From the NCBI GenBank assembly GCA_023055425.1, contig JALGPY010000006.1, forward strand, positions 74,122,127 through 74,186,126: 64,000 nucleotides of DNA, given 5' to 3'. Positions 28,230 to 40,106 of the stretch are shown here, piece by piece. Below the pieces are notes generated by a model, which saw only the letters and a program-made list of their open reading frames with translations, was not told the origin of the DNA and did no database searches. Every line of letters starts with the position of its first letter. Position 1 is the stretch's first letter. The position numbers and the translations under genes were made by a program. The DNA comes from Linanthus parryae. Its lineage: Eukaryota > Streptophyta > Magnoliopsida > Ericales > Polemoniaceae.

Positions 28230-29891
28230 ATGACAAACACAAACACATTACAAGAGGAAGAAATCAAAGCCAACAATCAAGTGTTAATGGAGGAATTGAT
28301 GAAGAAGATGATAGAAGAACTAGACAAGAGATTCGCCGTCCTGGAACCGCGACTGTAAGCCCTCGAACAGAGCCGCAGCCGTTCACCCACTCCGCCACCG
28401 TCGCTGAACCCCACAACAGAGGGGACCGGCCTCACCAATAGGACGGCGCCGCCATCGCTACCAGCGGCGTCGCAGGACGCCTCCGTCCAGATCGACGATG
28501 CTCTCACCCATCCCGTCCGCCAACAACTCCGTACAGGGGCCGTTAACTTCGACCCCCTTCGCCAGGCAATCCTCGCGACTCTCGCCGGCGATGTCACCAC
28601 CGGAGTAGACGTGGACCACCATCAACGGCGCCGGCTCACTGGTCCTGCGCGTCCTCGCCAAGAGGCCGCTGCCTTCGTCGCCGCCTTTGACGAGGGCTAC
28701 CATGATGCAGACAACCCGCGACCCAGATCTGGGTTTTGTCCACAAAACAGAACCCACCCGCGAAGCTACCACCCGACCCGATCCGACTTACCTTATGCGG
28801 GTCGGCCACTACACCAGACCCAACAGCTTACGGGAAATCAACCCCCTGTTCCCAGGCGCCCCAGGCAGCGACCTAACCAGGTCACCTTTGACGCCGACGA
28901 CGTGGGTTGGCTGCCACGGAACCCTCCACGCCAACAGTATGGGTCTTCTCACTATCCTACTCCTGCGGTTGGCAACTATAACGTGGGTCGTCAATCGGTG
29001 AATTACGACGTCGACCCGTGGGATACCGAGGAACAATCTGATGACGAGGAAGCCGATTTTCAGCCGTATCTAGTCAATCGACACGGCCGTCGCACCGCAC
29101 TGGACCAGGACAGGCACAATCCGAAGTTACGTATGGAGGCTCCCCGCTTTTCAGGTATTGACCCGCATACTTGGATATACAAAGTTGAAGAATATTATAC
29201 GTATTATCGGATTAAGCCAGTCGAACGACTTCGCTTAGTTAGTGTATTGTTAGAGGGGGAAGCAGCTGAATGGTTTTGTTATCGCCGTAACAATTATGGG
29301 TTTGTTAGTTGGGATGCTTTTTTACAGGAGGTACAAGTTCGATTTGATTCCAACTATTATCATGATTACTTTGGCCAATTAGCCAAATTGCGACAGCCGA
29401 CGTCCGTCCTTGCTTATCAGTCAGAGTTTGAGAAGCTGCTCAATAAGATTTAGCCAACCTCTGACGACCAGTTGATCTCACTGTTTGCTTCGGGTTTGAC
29501 GGATCCGTTGGGCCGTGAATTGGGATTACGCCATCCTAGTTCGCTGTCCGAGGCCTTTTCCCTTGCTCGTGAGCTCGAAGCCATTCGTTCTCCCGCTCCA
29601 GCACAGGCTGTCACCGTGGCTCAGCCGATTACTTCCACTGTTCCCCCCGCTCAGTCCTCATTCACAGCACCTCGTCTCACCTCAGCTGAACGTCAGGACA
29701 GAATGAACAAGGGTTTATGTTTTCGCTGCGGTGAAAAATTTGTTAGTGGGCATAAATGCGCGGGTCAGTTTCGGCAGATGGAGGCAGGTACTCAGGGGAC
29801 ACCGCTAGCTGATAATTTATTTGTTGAGGATGACGTTTCTGGTCTCTACAGTATGGTTAGTTCTGATCAGATCAGTGCTTTGCGTCTCGTG
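28230..29891 (+). pseudogene. Reina gag, two premature stops, 3' deleted
   Basis: One reading frame from ATG 28230 (MTNTNTLQEEEIKANNQ) is broken by TAA near 28356 and TAG near 29451, both explicable as C-to-T changes. The Retrotrans_gag core (APRFSGIDPHTWIYKVEEYY, LLEGEAAEWF, SEFEKLLNKI) lies at about 29130-29450. The zinc knuckle CFRCGEKFVSGHKC is near 29720-29765. The frame is lost at the deletion junction at 29891, and protease and pol are absent. Confidence 0.85.
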
Positions 29892-30058
29892 GGTTTTTAC
29901 TATTTAAACAGTTGTAGTCTTTGTTTTATTTTTATCAGATGAATTGAGAAATAATATCTTCGTTTGGTCAAACCCTAAAAGTGCCGTAGGCTCAGCTACG
30001 TGGTCAGTTTTTGACGATTTTCACAAAATCGTTACAACCCGTTACTTTCTCGATAACA
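29892..30058 (+). repeat. 3' LTR fragment of the Reina element
   Basis: The right 167 bp of the LTR, with about five differences from the 5' copy, followed by ATAAA. Confidence 0.85.
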
Positions 30059-30063
30059 ATAAA

Positions 30064-30569
30064 CTTTAAAATTCAATATGAAACTACTTAAACATATATA
30101 GCATTTAATTGTTTTTATCATTTAACAAGCTTCAGCCTCGACCCATTCGAGTTCGACTCGTTAACACAACTATTGACCACGAGCAGAGTTTGAACGAGGG
30201 CGGCGAGCCTATTTGTAGCTGGCCCTTCCTTGTTGGGGGTGCATCTAGGTTTGGGGCGATCTATATTTATGACCAACCCGATTCATGTTTTATTACACCC
30301 AGAAAAGGGAGATCTGATTCATGAGGCGAAGGGTTGGGTCGATATGCGAAGTCGTAGTCCCCGAGAACAATATTCAGACCGGGTTTGACCGGTTTTGGGA
30401 TTGAATCTGGCCCGTTTAATAGTTTGTCTATTCACATAATTTTTAGGGTTCATAGCAAGTATGTATCGAGTGCTTTCGCTTGTAATTGTCTCTCTGAATT
30501 TTTCATCCGAACCACATAGATCTATTTGTTTTGTTTCTCTAATTTCTTACATAACGTGCCTGACGTCAG
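30064..30569 (+). other. End of RPS5 intron 1
   Basis: No repeat is recognised. The T-rich tract 'tttgttttgtttctct' near 30527 and CAG at 30567-30569 form the acceptor of exon 2. Confidence 0.45.
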
Positions 30570-30796
30570 AAGTACGCGACCTATGTCCCACACTCAGCAG
30601 GAAGGTACCAGAGCAAGAGGTTTAGGAAGGCTCATTGCCCCATTGTGGAGCGCCTTACGAATTCACTGATGATGCATGGGAAGAACAACGACAAGAAGCT
30701 TATGGCTGTCCGCATTGTTAAGCATGCCATGGAAATCATCGACTTGCTCACCGATGAAAATCCCATCCAAGTCATCGTTAACACTGTTACTAACAG
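30570..30796 (+). CDS. RPS5: RPS5 (uS7), exon 2
   Basis: This 227-bp exon encodes [49 protein letters not shown] and NPIQVIVN, the highly conserved middle of eukaryotic uS7 that contacts 18S rRNA. It begins after a CAG acceptor preceded by a T-rich tract; an in-frame TGA (30561-30563) just upstream prevents further 5' extension. It ends AAC AG|GTGATG, completing a Ser codon with exon 3. There are no stops or frameshifts, which implies a recent origin or selection. Confidence 0.92.
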
Positions 30797-30847
30797 GTGA
30801 TGTCAATTTTGTTGTCAGTACATTTTTCGTTTTTCTTCTATTTGTAA

Positions 30848-31200
30848 AGTGTAATTTTCACTCATACCCCCTCAGTTTTTCTTGATCTTCACTTCCACCC
30901 TTTTTAGTTTTGAAAAACTTCACTTACTGTATTCACTTTGTTAGTTGGTAGAATGACTTTCCAAATTCATTTTTCAGGTATAATTACCCTTGCAGACACC
31001 GCAAAGGCCAATTCACCCCCTATTTAATAAAGTCTACCTCGAGTTAGTCAAAACTTTTACTTGAAGTAGTTGCACCATGTTCAGAAACACATATAAAATC
31101 TCCTATATATGCGCAAAGGGGGCTGATTGGCCTTGCAACATCTGCAAGAGAAAATCTGTCCAGAACTCTAAATTTGGGAAGTTACCAGACGGACTAGCAT
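30848..31200. mobile_element. Mutator-type MITE, copy 1, right end missing
   Basis: Aligns with copy 2 from its left terminal repeat ('accccctcagttttt') through the middle ('gtagttgcaccatgttca'), but has no right terminal repeat. Confidence 0.6.
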
Positions 31201-31223
31201 ATATACTTACATTATAATTTATA

Positions 31224-31766
31224 GGGTAATTTTTACTTACACCCCCTCAGTTTTGGTTTATCTTCACTTACACCCCTTCTAGTTTGAATAACTTCACTTA
31301 CACCCCTTATTACTACGAAACCTGTTGTCACTTACACCCCTCTGTGCATACTTGGTAGGCTAATTTCCTAAATTTAGTTTCATTGGACATATTTACCCTT
31401 ACAAAAGCTGCAAAGGCTAATCCGTCACCAAATTTCGTAAGCTTTCCCTCAAATTAGTCAGGTTTTACTTGTAGTAGTTGCACCATGTTCATAAGAACAT
31501 ACAGAAACCTGTGATATAACACAAAAATGTTCACATGTTCATAATGCACATCGTAGTGGATTGGTCTTTGCAGAATGTGCAAGGGTAAATTTGTCTAAAA
31601 CAATAAATTTTGGAAGCTAACCTACAACTTGCAAAGCGAATACAAAGAGAGGGTGTAAGTGACAACATGTTTAATAGTCATAAGGGGTGTAAGTGAAGTT
31701 TCCCAAACTAGAAGGAGTGAAAATGAAGATCAACCAAATTTGAGGAGGAGTAAGTAAATTTTACCC
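31224..31766. mobile_element. Mutator-type MITE, copy 2, complete
   Basis: 543 bp in RPS5 intron 2. Terminal inverted repeats of about 130 bp start GGGTAATTTTTACTTACAC and end AGTAAATTTTACCC. A perfect 9-bp duplication TAATTTATA flanks it (31215-31223 and 31767-31775), diagnostic of Mutator-like elements. There is no transposase. Confidence 0.9.
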
Positions 31767-31832
31767 TAATTTATAACTTTTTATGCTTCCGAATGAAAAA
31801 ATTTAATTGTGTGATGTTTTTGTACATTGTAG

Positions 31833-32091
31833 TGGGCCACGGGAAGACGCTACTCGTATCGGTTCTGCAGGTGTTATGAGGCGTCAGGCTGTTGATGTTT
31901 CTCCGCTGAGGCGTGTGAATCAGGCTATCTATCTCCTAACAACTGGTGCCCGTGAGAGCGCCTTTAGGAACATCAAAAGCATAGCCGAGTGTCTGGCCGA
32001 TGAAATCATTAATGCTGCCAGAGGGTCTTCTAACAGCTATGCTATCAAGAAGAAAGACGAAATCGAGAGGGTTGCAAAGGCCAATCGGTGA
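31833..32091 (+). CDS. RPS5: RPS5 (uS7), exon 3 and stop
   Basis: After a TTGTAG acceptor this exon gives (S)[18 protein letters not shown], then [20 protein letters not shown], and ends in [14 protein letters not shown] and a TGA at 32089-32091. This is the invariant C-terminal part of plant RPS5, complete to the last residue. Length and ending match the family exactly. The intron before it (30797-31832) carries two MITEs. Confidence 0.95.
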
Positions 32092-32410
32092 TTAGTATCG
32101 ATGGCTAGTGGGCCCGGAAGACCACCTTAATATGTTTTCTTTGACGAAATTATAAGAAAAAGAACATCGGCTAATTTAGATTTACAGCACTTGTGGTTTT
32201 GATCATTTTCGAAATCATAAATGTCTCTCAATTATCAAAGGTATTGAAGGATAGACTGAGTGGCTCATGTGTGACGCTATAACCTATTTTAGAGACTTAG
32301 AGCTCTCCTTATATGGTTTGACATCATAGTTGATCAGTAGATCACAATGTTCAACATTTTTATATTCTTTAAAAGATTTCAATATCTTTATTTTCTTTTT
32401 CTTTTTAGAA
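32092..32410 (+). other. RPS5 3' flank
   Basis: Presumed 3' UTR and downstream sequence. No clear AATAAA is seen close to the stop, and no repeat is recognised. Confidence 0.35.
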
Positions 32411-32490
32411 TTACATTATATAGTCGGATTTGAACCCGGGACTTTAGGCAGGAGCTTCAAACGCTCTACCACTGAACATTCACTCATTTG
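32411..32490 (-). pseudogene. tRNA-like relic (possible SINE head)
   Basis: On the - strand 'gttcagtggtagagcg' (D-arm/A box) and 'gtcccgggttcaaatccg' (T-arm/B box) are spaced as in a tRNA. The acceptor stem does not pair and the anticodon arm is unclear, so it is not a functional tRNA. It may derive from a tRNA with an AGTGGTAGAGC D-arm. Confidence 0.45.
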
Positions 32491-34300
32491 CGAGTTCAAC
32501 ATCTTTTTACTGTATAAAAGAGTGAATATTCCGAAAATGTTTCCAAAATTATTTAAACAAAAAAACCCCGTTTTCTTGAAACAATCCAATATGCAACCCT
32601 TGTTAATAAACTGCCATATACCATTCATGTTGCTTCACACACTATATGATTTAGGGTTAATTACTTAATGTTTACCCCCATTTTGTCGAAACTCTCACAT
32701 TGCAACTCCCATTTCAAAAACTCCCTTATTGTATCCCCCATTTGCAATATACATATCAATGCGAAATTGGGAAGATTTTCCGTCCACCACTTAACGAATT
32801 AAACCGTTAATTGACTAATGAATTCTTTTATTTGAGGGTAAAATTGTCTATCCAATAAAATATGAAATACCACAACATCTACCAACCGCGCCGGCACATC
32901 CACCATCACCGCCACCATGCTATACCCAGAATCCGGTCAGCACCACCATCACCACCAGTGCAATTCCACGAATTCGGCCATCTTTCAGAATTACGTAGAA
33001 ATCAAACATATGCGCTCTATCCTCTCTAATTCGCCCAATGATTAGCATTAACAGAAAAAAAAAAACCAACTCAATTCTGCACCAGAACCCAAGAGCCTCC
33101 GTCCTCCGAAGCTCTGTCCGAGAGTCAACAGTCGCACACTTCGGAACCCTCTCACTACACAGACGTCATCTTTTTTTATTTGCTTCTAAAAATTGGTTGA
33201 TTTTGGGTCTGACCAATCAAACCCAACTCAATCTCACTCAAGAAAGAAAATCGATCTTCCCGAAGATGGGCGAACCTTCGGTCGATCCATGGAGTTTGGG
33301 AGGCTCTAGAGAGGGGAGAGAGAAGAGAGAGAGGTTTTCAGATATCAAGAGAAGATAAGGAGGTATGGAGTTATAGAGAGAGCAGAGATTGAAAGAAAAA
33401 GATAGGAACAGAGGCAAGCAATTGAGAGACAGGAAGATGCAGGGACTGCGGGGATTGTGAGCTCTCAGGGGATAAGGGTTGTTCATTTTTTCTTCCCCCT
33501 TTTCCGAAAGAATTGGCGTCCTACCCGTCTGGCGAATTGGTCTTTGAAAACTACCCTCCTCTCACTTATGTTTACTTGTTGACCTGACTTTAGGTTAACC
33601 ATTGTAACTAACTCAATTATCTTTTAATTAACTTTCTTTTTAAAACAAAACTCTCTCTTCACTCTTCTTAACAACTGGGACGTGAGAATTGTTTGCTCGT
33701 TCAAGTTGTTTCTCGTCCCAATTAATGCTCGTCCCTGTTTGTATTCCCTCGTCTCATTCTTGATTGCTCGTCTCAGTGTGGCAGTATACTGAGACGAGAG
33801 TTCTGCTTGTCTAAGTATATTGTCATACTGATACTGAGACGAGCAATCTACACTGGGACGAGCAACTGCTCGTCTAACACAGAAACTGTGTTTTTCCAAA
33901 AAAAATACAAAACAACTTTAGAAAGATGAACAGTCATAACATTGAAAATGGAAACAAAACAGTTCATTACATTAGAAACTTAAAAACACTGAAGAAAGAT
34001 TACATTTTTTTGGGTTTTTTTGGTTTGAAACCCCACAGCTCCGGATTGCCTACATTTTTGATAATTTGGATTTGATGCACTGTGGAAGATGCTATTAGTG
34101 TTAAAAATTATTTTTGACGACTAATATAATTAATCTTAGTGATAGAAAATAAAATATAAACAAAAATGACTACAAGAACAATGCATTAACAATAAACTCT
34201 GAAAAATGAAAATAGATCACATCCGTACACCAAAAGTTAATCTATCCGTACTCCAAAAAATGCCCAAGAACAACATTTTACACAAAAATACGAACCTTAT
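32491..34300 (+). other. Intergenic, mostly unassigned
   Basis: AT-rich sequence with phrases typical of eroded MITEs ('tttacccccattttgtcg' near 32671), a poly-A-rich stretch, and a cluster of GACGAG/CTCGTC words at 33690-33880. No credible gene was found on either strand. Confidence 0.4.
33767..33798. repeat. Perfect hairpin in a GACGAG-word cluster
   Basis: CTCGTCTCAGT (33767-33777) and ACTGAGACGAG (33788-33798) are exact reverse complements around a 10-base loop. Further GACGAGCAA and TGCTCGTC words flank it. Confidence 0.7.
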
Positions 34301-34302
34301 CA

Positions 34303-34610
34303 CAAAGATGTTGAGCGGGCATTTAGAGTTCTCGAAGCTCTTTGCAATCGTTAGAGGAGCCATTCAATTTTGAAAAAAAAAATGACATTCATGAGATCAT
34401 GTTAGCATGCATTATCATGCACAATATGATAGTCGAAGAGGAACGTAGCGAGTATCTCAACACCTACACTTTTGATGTTCTAACATTCCCACATATCTTA
34501 ATTATGAAAGTTCACCATCTGAATAGCATGCTGAGGTTGCAAGGGATATCACTAATTAAATATTTATTCAATTTCTAGGTCGACATCGAGACTTGATAAA
34601 TCAATGAGCT
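34303..34610 (+). pseudogene. PIF/Harbinger transposase C-terminal remnant
   Basis: Frames read KDVERAFRVLEALC and then, after a break, NDIHEIMLACIIMHNMIVEE. These match the end of the plant Harbinger DDE transposase (KDVERAFGVLQ..., ...IMxACIILHNMIVEDER). The upstream catalytic part is absent. A terminal-repeat-like 'actgtggaagatgctctaa' lies downstream near 34981-35000, and a similar end near 34087 belongs to another copy. Confidence 0.7.
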
Positions 34611-35892
34611 CATAACGAACTAAGAAGAATACTTATTGCATGCTCATGTGATAATCATGGTCAAATAGATTAGATTGGTCAATTAGATTTATTGAAGTTT
34701 ATTTAATCATTTTGCAATTTTGTGTCATTTTATTTTGGTAACATTTTTAGTTATGGAATTCAGGATTTGTTGATAAATTTGGTGATTTTTTGTGGGAGGC
34801 CAAAAATACCATTCTCTAAATTTGATGAAATGGTGAAATAACTATCTGGTGTAAGAATTGGTGAAAACTGAGGGAGTTCAAAAGTGCTATTTGTTTTACC
34901 GAAAATAGTGAAATTGTGTTTTTGAGGGTTAACTGTGAAAGCCAACCCATTTTTCTTCACCAAAGTGTAAAATTTTACAACTGTGGAAGATGCTCTAAGT
35001 GTCATCGTAATCACTGGGCGAGTGACTCTGGACGAATAAAGGAGGTTGTTGTTTTTGGGTAAAAGACAAAAGTCACCCCTTGAGTATGAATAAATTACAA
35101 ATACACTCCTCGTGTTTGGGTATATATTAATACCCCTGTTAGTTGACGGTGTTTGGAAAACTACCAACCTTTTGTTAGTATCATGTGCTAATTGTTTTTT
35201 TGTGACCGTTATACCCATTTTCTTGATTAATTACTTAAATGTCCTTACCACTAGGATGTAATTACATAAGTTTAAGGACAACTATTCCCTTATGACTATA
35301 TTTTATTAAAACTTAATTATAAATAATTTTACATCACTTTTTTTATATGATTACATCAACACTGAGTACTGTTAATGACCTTTATATCCCTAACACTTTT
35401 CGTTAAGACAATTTCCACCCATCTGTAAAAACTTCGACAAGAGTTCGAAATTTTGAATAGACATTTATCACCCTTCCACATAAAAGACAATTTCCACCCT
35501 TGTTCTTAAAAGATAATTTCCATCCCTATAGAAAAAAATACACAAGCACGGTTATTATTTTCCACCCTCCAAACACAATTTCCTCCAAAAATAATATAAT
35601 AACATAACCTCTATTCCCTCAAAACATCTAGCCCATATCCAACAACTTCGTTCCATAAAGTGTTAGTCCAATAATAACTTCCCTCCAAGAATTTCCGTCA
35701 AAATCTTCCTTCCAAAACCCCCCAAACATTCACAGTAACCCTCTAGGTTATTTATTTGCATCCCAACAACACAATTCCCTTCACTTCACATCCAAACCTC
35801 TCTCTAGATAAGATTATCCAAGTAAAAAGCAATGCAAGTATATTTTCTTCTCTACTTGAATACACTTGCATAGCTTGTGGAGGATAAATACA
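34611..35892 (+). other. Intergenic, eroded MITE ends
   Basis: AT-rich. It contains the Harbinger right end near 35000, and at 35040-35230 a half-MITE resembling the translated-looking 'aaagtcaccccttgagtatg' class. The rest (35230-35892) shows nothing recognisable. Confidence 0.35.
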
Positions 35893-35897
35893 CTTGC

Positions 35898-37490
35898 TGT
35901 AAGAGCCTCGTTTTTCAAATCAGAAATTTAAGTCTTTATTAAATTAAAAAAAGAAATTGTAAAGTTTTAAAGTGCCAATATAATAGAGTTCATGTAGTTA
36001 AACCCAATTACATTATCTAAAAGGATTTATCTACTAAATTACTAAGTTCACCTAGAGTCAGAAGCGTGTGCGTCCCAATACCATCCAGCCCTAACCTGTG
36101 GTGGTTTTCGAAAACAAAAATAACAGAGCCATAGCTTTAAAGTCAGTGAAAACCGAGTAAATAAGAACCTCAATATGTAAACAGAGTGGAGGCACAATTT
36201 ACGAAACAAGTATTTAATAAAGTAAGACATTAAATAAGCTGTCCAACCATTTAACCAAACAAACTTCAGGAAAACATTTCTAGTTAATAATAATTAAGGT
36301 CCTCACTATTTCAAAGCAAGTTATTTCCTATGTATCGGATGGCCAAAATAATCCAATCCATCCATATAGAAAACGGCAATCTAGGGGGTCAGTTAAACTC
36401 GCCAGGCGTTCAGGAACGTCAACCTGTCATCCTTGACCAAACCTCAGCCAACTAGACTTCATGTGTTGTGACAGCCCCTAAGGGAGAACATCAGCCCTGA
36501 GGGTGAGTATAGATGCCTTGACCCTAGCCAATGGGACGTAGGCCGAAAATAAGCCATCATGGGCAATAAAGTATGCAAGGAACCATCATTGGTTTATAAC
36601 CAAAATAATCATCTCTGATACACGGTTCTTCCACTTACGTGATTAATAGATTTTGATACATTATGTAATCCATATATTTTCAGAAGACAATTATCAAAGG
36701 GAGTGGTCTTTTTTGTTTCCATGGGAGTTTACGAAGTCATGAACGTCATAAAAAGAGAGTAACTTGTAAAACAGTTAAAAGCATGAAAAGTTACATTCAG
36801 GAAATACATTTTGAGGCTTTAAGGATTGAGAATTCAATTTTGCCAACTAAAGAAAATAAATCCAAGCAAACGGAACGCAAGTAATAATCTTAGAAGTTTT
36901 ACTACCCCTGATCTACGAACTCGCGATCTACAAGCGTACAAGAATCCTAATTAATATAATTCCCAGTTCACTCGACTATGAAACTCCTACGTGATATGCA
37001 TGTCACGATGATGTTAATGCCCTTAGACTTACTCACAACTTCCAAATAAATCCAAAGTGTGAAAAAGTATAAAATATACTTACCGTGGAATTGGTTTATA
37101 ATGAAACACAGTAATAATAATTTATACTAACTCACAATATGATAAATAATTAGCTAGACCATAACTTACAAATGCAAAAAATTTATACTACTACTATGTC
37201 ATGAAATCAAAACAAATGCTCACAAAATAGAATAAATTTCGTTTAAGTATTATAAGTAGATGTTATATCTAATGGATGAAATATTTTTTATTTTAATAAG
37301 AGTAGAGAAAGATATTCTCTTTTGTTTTACATAATATAAAAAGTTTCAGCTTGTATACATATATACATTTAATAAGTATAGTCAAACATGTAATGTATAA
37401 AATACATATATAATATGGTATATATAACCTACCTATTTACATGTGGTTTTATGTTGATTATCAATAGTATAATGTAATGCAGACTTGTAT

Positions 37491-37569
<79 letters not shown>

Positions 37570-38106
37570 GGGAGAGAGAGGGCCAGGAGAGAGTTAGCCG
37601 TTGGTGGTGGCGATCGACGTTGGATATGGTGGTGGTGACTCGTTGGTCCAACGATGTTCGTTGAAGGAGACAAAATTTCTGGTGAGGGATGATTTTGATG
37701 ATGGTGGGTTTTACCTGTTGATAAAATATAGAATTTTAGAGATATTCATGGTGGTCATGGAGAGAGGTATGTAGAAATGGGGGAGTGGGTTTGTTGTTGC
37801 CGTGAGAGAGTAGGGAGAAATGATTGGATGATGATGGTGTATGGTGAAAAGGACAAATGGTGGATCTATTCATTTGTGCTTTGGGTGAATGATAGTGACA
37901 AATAACTGTGTATGCCGTACCATAAGTTGGAGAGGAAAATTTTACAACAAATAAAATACATAAAATATTGCTTGTGTTACCATAAAATAAAAAGTCAATT
38001 TTCAATTAAATAAAATAAATGTATAAATATATAATCTTATCAAATAAGTACCTATAACTTTACAAAATGAATGAAATAGTCCAAAAAAGTTCCGTTTAAT
38101 ACATCA
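35898..38106 (-). repeat. Solo LTR related to the Tekay LTRs
   Basis: 2209 bp, starting TG (TGTAAGAGCC) and ending CA (AATACATCA) on the + strand. Its layout parallels the array LTRs in the same orientation: a 'cctaacctgtggtgg' to 'tttaaagtcag' block near the left, GGT-rich sequence near 37600, and an (AG)n tract at 37495-37565. No internal region is attached, so it is a product of LTR-LTR recombination. The left flank is CTTGC; the right flank starts CT and is then cut by the copia LTR. Confidence 0.6.
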
Positions 38107-38108
38107 CT

Positions 38109-40106
38109 TGTAGGGATTTGATACGAATAACGCAGCGGAAATATAATTAAACTATTCCGTTCAAGACCCTCCAAGAATCGCAGGACAAGCTATCATAACG
38201 TGGTAACGGAAAAATAGTTGTGTACCTTGTTTGTCTGACAGATCACGTTACGTAGAATGTTGTCCATGTGTCTATGAATATCCACACCTAGGATTGTGCT
38301 GAATTCCTTCTCATGTCTGTGTGCTAGCTCACGTCAGGAATGAGGAAGAAGAAGATCACGCAAAACAGGACTCCAAGAGCCGCGCGCCTCATGAGGCCGA
38401 CGACGCAAGGGAGCAGACAGGTGAGGGTTTCGGCCTTTCACTTGTCTCTCTCCTTGCTTTGTTATTTTCACTCCAATGACACTCTTGTGAAAACAATATG
38501 CTAGGAGTCTCTTTATATATAGTTAATAACTTTTTGTTAACTACATATTTGTCCAATACTAATCCTGTCCATACATATATTAGTCCACTTTACAAATTAG
38601 TCCTACTAAGTTTGCTTATTGTTGCGTATTCATCATTTTCTTTAATTAGCCCTACTAATTAATCCCCAAGTCCAAATTAATCCATAGGGTGTGTGACCCC
38701 ATAGATTTCTACTTAGTTGGTAGTAACAATTACTAATATAGAGCGGTGTCTAGCAACACATCTATACCGTTCAACTAATAGAAACTGTCAGTAATCCGAC
38801 AAACCTTGTGACCAATGTTACCTTATTGTTTTATCCCTTTGTCTCTATATCCGGATTGGACACGAGACATAAAATTCACACTCTTATATCCAATCGATAG
38901 TTTCTCGATCATGGGAATAGGCTTATCTATACATATAACATCAATATCCCATATTGATTTATCTGAGTATGGCTAGACATTCCATAAGCACTACTCCTCA
39001 AGTGGCCGTGGATATTTGGTCCCGTTATGTGGGAGGGCAAAATCCTCTCTACATCACTACCATATATAAGCTTGCTTCCTATTATGTCCGGTAACCTCCT
39101 TTATTGCTACCAAGTCACGGTGTAGTGTTTAACGATATCAAAACACAATATGTCACAACTAGAGTATCTAGTCAATTCAAGTCTAAGTACCACAATACAT
39201 TTGTCACTATGAGAAGCACCTGTGACATTAACATTACTCATATGTAGCCTCCTCGTGGTGGGTCATCCCAGTATGATATTACGCCAAATACATACTAGGG
39301 CAGAGCATGGACCGGGTTGGGCGGGTGAGGGATTTTTTTCTTACCCAACCCAGTGATCACGGGTTGATCATATTGATATCCAAACCAAACCAAGTAGTCG
39401 AGGAACCCAAACCCGATCCAGCCTTTCGACTCGGACTGGTTCGGTCGGGTTTAGACGGGTTCAAAATATTGCAAACCGTTGGCAAATTTATGTCTATTAA
39501 CAAGACATATTTGGTGCAAATAAAAAAAAGAAACATATTTAAATCTTACTAATCATAACAAAGCCGAATATGACATTCTAGTCAATGGAGAAAATTATAT
39601 TAATGCATAAGTTGAGGAAAATCAACTAAAACTATTGTTCGATCTTCTAAAAATTTAACTTGGGAGATATTATCTAACTAAATAATTTGTCAATTTTTCA
39701 TATAACATTTTAATCAGACCGGACTGGTCCTAATTGGTTTTTCCAATTTCAAACCCATGATCAATCAAAGTTAGTCCGGGTTCGCAATTCTATACCCATA
39801 CCCAATCAAGTAGCATGAACGGGTGTTGAATTCAGACCGGTTTGATGCGCACCGGTTTGGGCGAGTTTTGCTCACCCCTAATACATACCCATGTGTTAGA
39901 CTTGATATCTCAATATCAATCTACCCACATGCTAGTCTATAGTTAATCGTCCTATTAATCAATATACATGACTAGGGATATTTAAGATAAACAACAATTG
40001 TAATCTAAGGACTTCATTAAATATCTCCATAAATAATGCAAAGAATATTCTAGCCAAAATAATGTTCATACTAAATAAGATTGCCTCTAAGGCATCTATT
40101 CCAACA
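38109..40106 (-). repeat. 3' LTR of the copia element
   Basis: About 1405 bp after removing the hAT MITE and its duplication. TG at 38109 and CA at 40106 on the + strand. A purine tract AGTGCAAGTGGGAGAC (- strand, 40107-40122) adjoins it, overlapping the pol stop by a few bases. Confidence 0.85.
39296..39880. mobile_element. hAT-type MITE in the copia LTR
   Basis: 585 bp, ends TAGGGCAGAGCA and TGCTCACCCCTA, with a perfect 8-bp duplication ATACATAC (39288-39295 and 39881-39888). 8 bp is the hAT signature. The body is rich in 'cgggtt/aacccg' words. No transposase. Confidence 0.88.

Larger units (their letters stand above)
27806..30058 (+). mobile_element. Internally deleted Reina-type Ty3/gypsy element
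   Basis: It carries a complete 5' LTR (27806-28188), the gag region, then a direct jump into the 3' LTR (29892-30058). The duplication ATAAA at 27801-27805 and 30059-30063 confirms a single insertion. Everything from late gag to the first 216 bases of the 3' LTR is gone. The junction lies in 'ggtttttac', shared by both sides, so illegitimate recombination at microhomology is likely. The short LTR and the knuckle CFRCGEKFVSGHKC suggest the Reina chromovirus lineage. Confidence 0.88.

Noticed and set aside
34987..35218. Possible coding frame of about 150 residues on the - strand (34760-35218)
   Set aside because: It runs across a Harbinger end and an eroded MITE, with no domain; it is a chance frame in repeat DNA.
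37493..37673. Ser/Leu-rich frames on the - strand
   Set aside because: They are translations of the (AG)n/(CT)n microsatellite in the solo LTR.
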